Below, one piece after another: positions 62,568-64,000 of a stretch of 64,000 nucleotides of DNA (its first letter is position 1; each line of letters starts with the position of its first letter). A program made the position numbers and the translations under genes. This stretch comes from Microthrix sp041394405. GTDB taxonomy: Bacteria; Actinomycetota; Acidimicrobiia; Acidimicrobiales; Microtrichaceae. The notes beneath the pieces were generated by a model that was given only the letters and a program-made list of their open reading frames with translations, ran no database searches and was not told the origin of the DNA. Location: the NCBI GenBank assembly GCA_041394405.1, contig JAWKIF010000006.1, positions 992,001-1,056,000 on the forward strand. Direction: 5' to 3'.

Positions 62568-63205
62568 CCTCATCCGGCGAGGCGCCCCCGGCGCCGCACC
62601 TCCGCCTGGCCCGCCCGGGCGGTGAGGTGCGCGACGCCTGGATCGCGGGGTGGCGCGAGCACGTCGAGCTGCCCCAACTGGGGGTCTCCGGCCTGGTGGC
62701 GAAGCTGGATACCGGCGCCCGCACCTCCGCGCTGCATGCCCGGGAGCTCGATCGGTCGACCGACCGTCAGGGCCGCATCTGGCTCAGCTTCGAGCTGCTG
62801 GCGCCCGAGGAGGACGCAGGTGCCGATCCGTCGGGGAGTGAGACGGATCCCACCGTCCTCGAATCTGCCGGACCGGTGGGTGACGAACCGGCCGCCGTGC
62901 CGCTGGTGGTGCCCGCCGGTGCCGTGCGGGCCCGCTGGGTGGAGGATCGAGTGATCCGCTCCTCCAACGGCGCCGAGGAGCTTCGCCCCGTCATTCGGAC
63001 CGCCATCGTGTTGGGCGGCCACCGGTGGACCTGCGAGATGACCCTGGCACAGCGCGAGTCGATGGGCTACCCGCTGCTGCTGGGCCGCACGGCCCTGAGG
63101 CGACGCTTCCTGGTGCATCCCGGCCGCAGCTTCCTGGGCGATGTCCCGTCGATCCTGGCCCCGGTCGACACCGAGCCGCCAGGGGCCCGGCAACCGGCGG
63201 GCTAG
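62564..63205 (+). CDS. RimK-related ATP-dependent zinc protease-like (Zn_protease, PF05618 type)
   Basis: 213 residues. The aspartyl-protease-like signature AKLDTGARTSALHA is near residue 47, and RPVIRTAIVLGG plus TLAQRESMGYPLLLGRTALRRRFLVHPGRSFL complete the family pattern. Members are linked with RimK (glutamate ligase) genes; no RimK is in the window. An insert of about 35 Asp/Glu/Pro-rich residues splits the domain. It overlaps the argR stop, so it is probably translated with it. Whether it is proteolytic is not shown here. Confidence 0.8.
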   Translation: MTSSGEAPPAPHLRLARPGGEVRDAWIAGWREHVELPQLGVSGLVAKLDTGARTSALHARELDRSTDRQGRIWLSFELLAPEEDAGADPSGSETDPTVLESAGPVGDEPAAVPLVVPAGAVRARWVEDRVIRSSNGAEELRPVIRTAIVLGGHRWTCEMTLAQRESMGYPLLLGRTALRRRFLVHPGRSFLGDVPSILAPVDTEPPGARQPAG

Positions 63206-64000
63206 TCCCCGCGATCGAGGGCCGGGGAGATGTCGCCCTTGCCCAGGGTGCCGATGCGGCGGTAGGCGTCCAGCTTCGAACGGGTGTCGGCGATGTCCAG
63301 GTTGCGCATCGTGAGCTGTCCGATGCGGTCCAGCGGGCCGAACGCGGCGTCCTCCACCCGCTCCATGGAGAGACGGTCCTGTTCGTAGGTGAAGTTCTCG
63401 CCGGTCGTATTGGTGATGGTGTAGTCGTCGCCGCGCCGCAACCGCACGCTGACCTCGCCGGTCACCGCCGAGCCCACCCAGCGAATGAGCGGTTCGCGCA
63501 GCATGAGGCACTGCGGGTCGAACCAGCGGCCCTCGTACAGCAAGCGCCCGAGGCGCCGCCCCATGGTGGCGTAGTTCTCCAGGGTGTTCTCGTTGTGGAT
63601 GGCGCTCAGCAGCCGCTCGTAGCCGATCTGCAGCAGGGCCATGCCGGGGCCCTCGTAAATGCCGCGCGACTTGGCCTCGATGATGCGGTTCTCGATCTGG
63701 TCGCTCATGCCCAGGCCGTGGCGCCCACCGATGGCGTTTGCCTCCATGACCAGGTCCACCGCGGTGGCGAACGTGGAGCCGTTCAGCGTGGTGGGCCAGC
63801 CCTCCTCGAAGCCGATGGTGACGTCCTCGGTGGCGATGTCGACCGCCGGGTCCCAAGCGGCCACGCCCATGATGGGGGTGACGATCTCCATGGAGGTACC
63901 GAGGTCCTCCAGGGCCTTGGCCTCGTGGGTGGCCCCCCAGATGTTGGCATCGGTCGAGTAGGCCTTCTCGGTCGAGTCCCGGTACGGAAGGTGGTGCGCG
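63202..64000 (-). CDS. argG: Argininosuccinate synthase, E. coli type, 3' part (start outside window)
   Basis: About 266 C-terminal residues of a protein usually near 445 residues. It condenses citrulline and aspartate with ATP. The segments STEKAYSTDANIWGATHEAKALEDL, EIVTPIMGV, LNGSTFATAVDLV, GGRHGLGMSDQIENRIIEAKSRGIYEGPG, LGRLLYEGRWFDPQ and IGQLTMRNLDIADTRSKL match the longer E. coli-type ArgG rather than the shorter B. subtilis-type common in actinobacteria. It converges on the Zn-protease gene, overlapping its end by four bases. Confidence 0.94.
   Translation of the reverse strand, partial: AHHLPYRDSTEKAYSTDANIWGATHEAKALEDLGTSMEIVTPIMGVAAWDPAVDIATEDVTIGFEEGWPTTLNGSTFATAVDLVMEANAIGGRHGLGMSDQIENRIIEAKSRGIYEGPGMALLQIGYERLLSAIHNENTLENYATMGRRLGRLLYEGRWFDPQCLMLREPLIRWVGSAVTGEVSVRLRRGDDYTITNTTGENFTYEQDRLSMERVEDAAFGPLDRIGQLTMRNLDIADTRSKLDAYRRIGTLGKGDISPALDRGD

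Overview
The window is about 70% GC and almost fully coding. It carries a long, mostly plus-strand run of housekeeping genes in an order typical of Actinobacteriota: alaS-ruvX-mltG-aroE, aroK-aroB-aroQ-efp-nusB, pyrR-pyrB-pyrC-carA-carB-pyrD-pyrF, gmk-rpoZ-coaBC-metK-priA, def-fmt-rsmB, rib genes, infC-rpmI-rplT-pheST, and arg genes. Many GTG/TTG starts, pyrR upstream of pyrB, a walker-less PriA and a type II dehydroquinase support an actinobacterium. Divergent gmk and the E. coli-type argG suggest a deep-branching class such as Acidimicrobiia, but no rRNA gene is present, so this placement is an inference.

Layout. 1-5066: end of alaS, ruvX, mltG, aroE. 5179-7431: a large protein with PH-like ends and a Pro/Ala/Glu-rich middle. 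7464-9636: shikimate genes. 9756-10761: efp, nusB. 10754-21566: the whole de novo UMP pathway, interrupted between carA and carB by a DUF2505-like gene and a c-type cytochrome lipoprotein. 21556-27506: an mIHF-guanylate kinase fusion, rpoZ, coaBC, metK and degenerate priA. 27612-31223: an aldehyde dehydrogenase, a PAS-GGDEF protein and an RsmC-like methyltransferase. 31344-34661: def-fmt-rsmB and a MogA/MoaB gene. 34774-38183: riboflavin operon ribD-ribE-ribBA-ribH. 38211-39086: two small minus-strand genes. 39658-45625: infC (apparently with an ATA start), rpmI, rplT, an rRNA methyltransferase, pheS, pheT.

45671-52248 is the main accessory locus: seven minus-strand, tightly packed genes. It encodes two TasA/camelysin-like secreted proteins, two SipW-like (Ser-His) signal peptidases, one of which is fused to a SipW-type substrate signal and a DNRLRE/CBM96-like domain, a membrane GGDEF-EAL protein, and two paralogous small membrane proteins. 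It reads as a dedicated surface-fibre or matrix export system coupled to cyclic di-GMP.

52447-57546 holds a second aldehyde dehydrogenase and, divergently, a copper-related group: a YceI / cytochrome c / PHM-type copper monooxygenase fusion, a SodC-like lipoprotein and a membrane-anchored CopC variant. 57596-64000 is arginine biosynthesis: argC divergent from argB-argD-argF-argR, a RimK-type zinc protease-like gene, and the 3' part of argG on the opposite strand.

Non-coding signals: a recurring TAnnnT hexamer 6-8 bases before start codons suggests frequent leaderless transcription. Two intergenic sites, 23 kb apart, hold paired copies of a related hairpin repeat with the same 62-base period. 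I saw no tRNA, rRNA, CRISPR array, transposase or phage gene.
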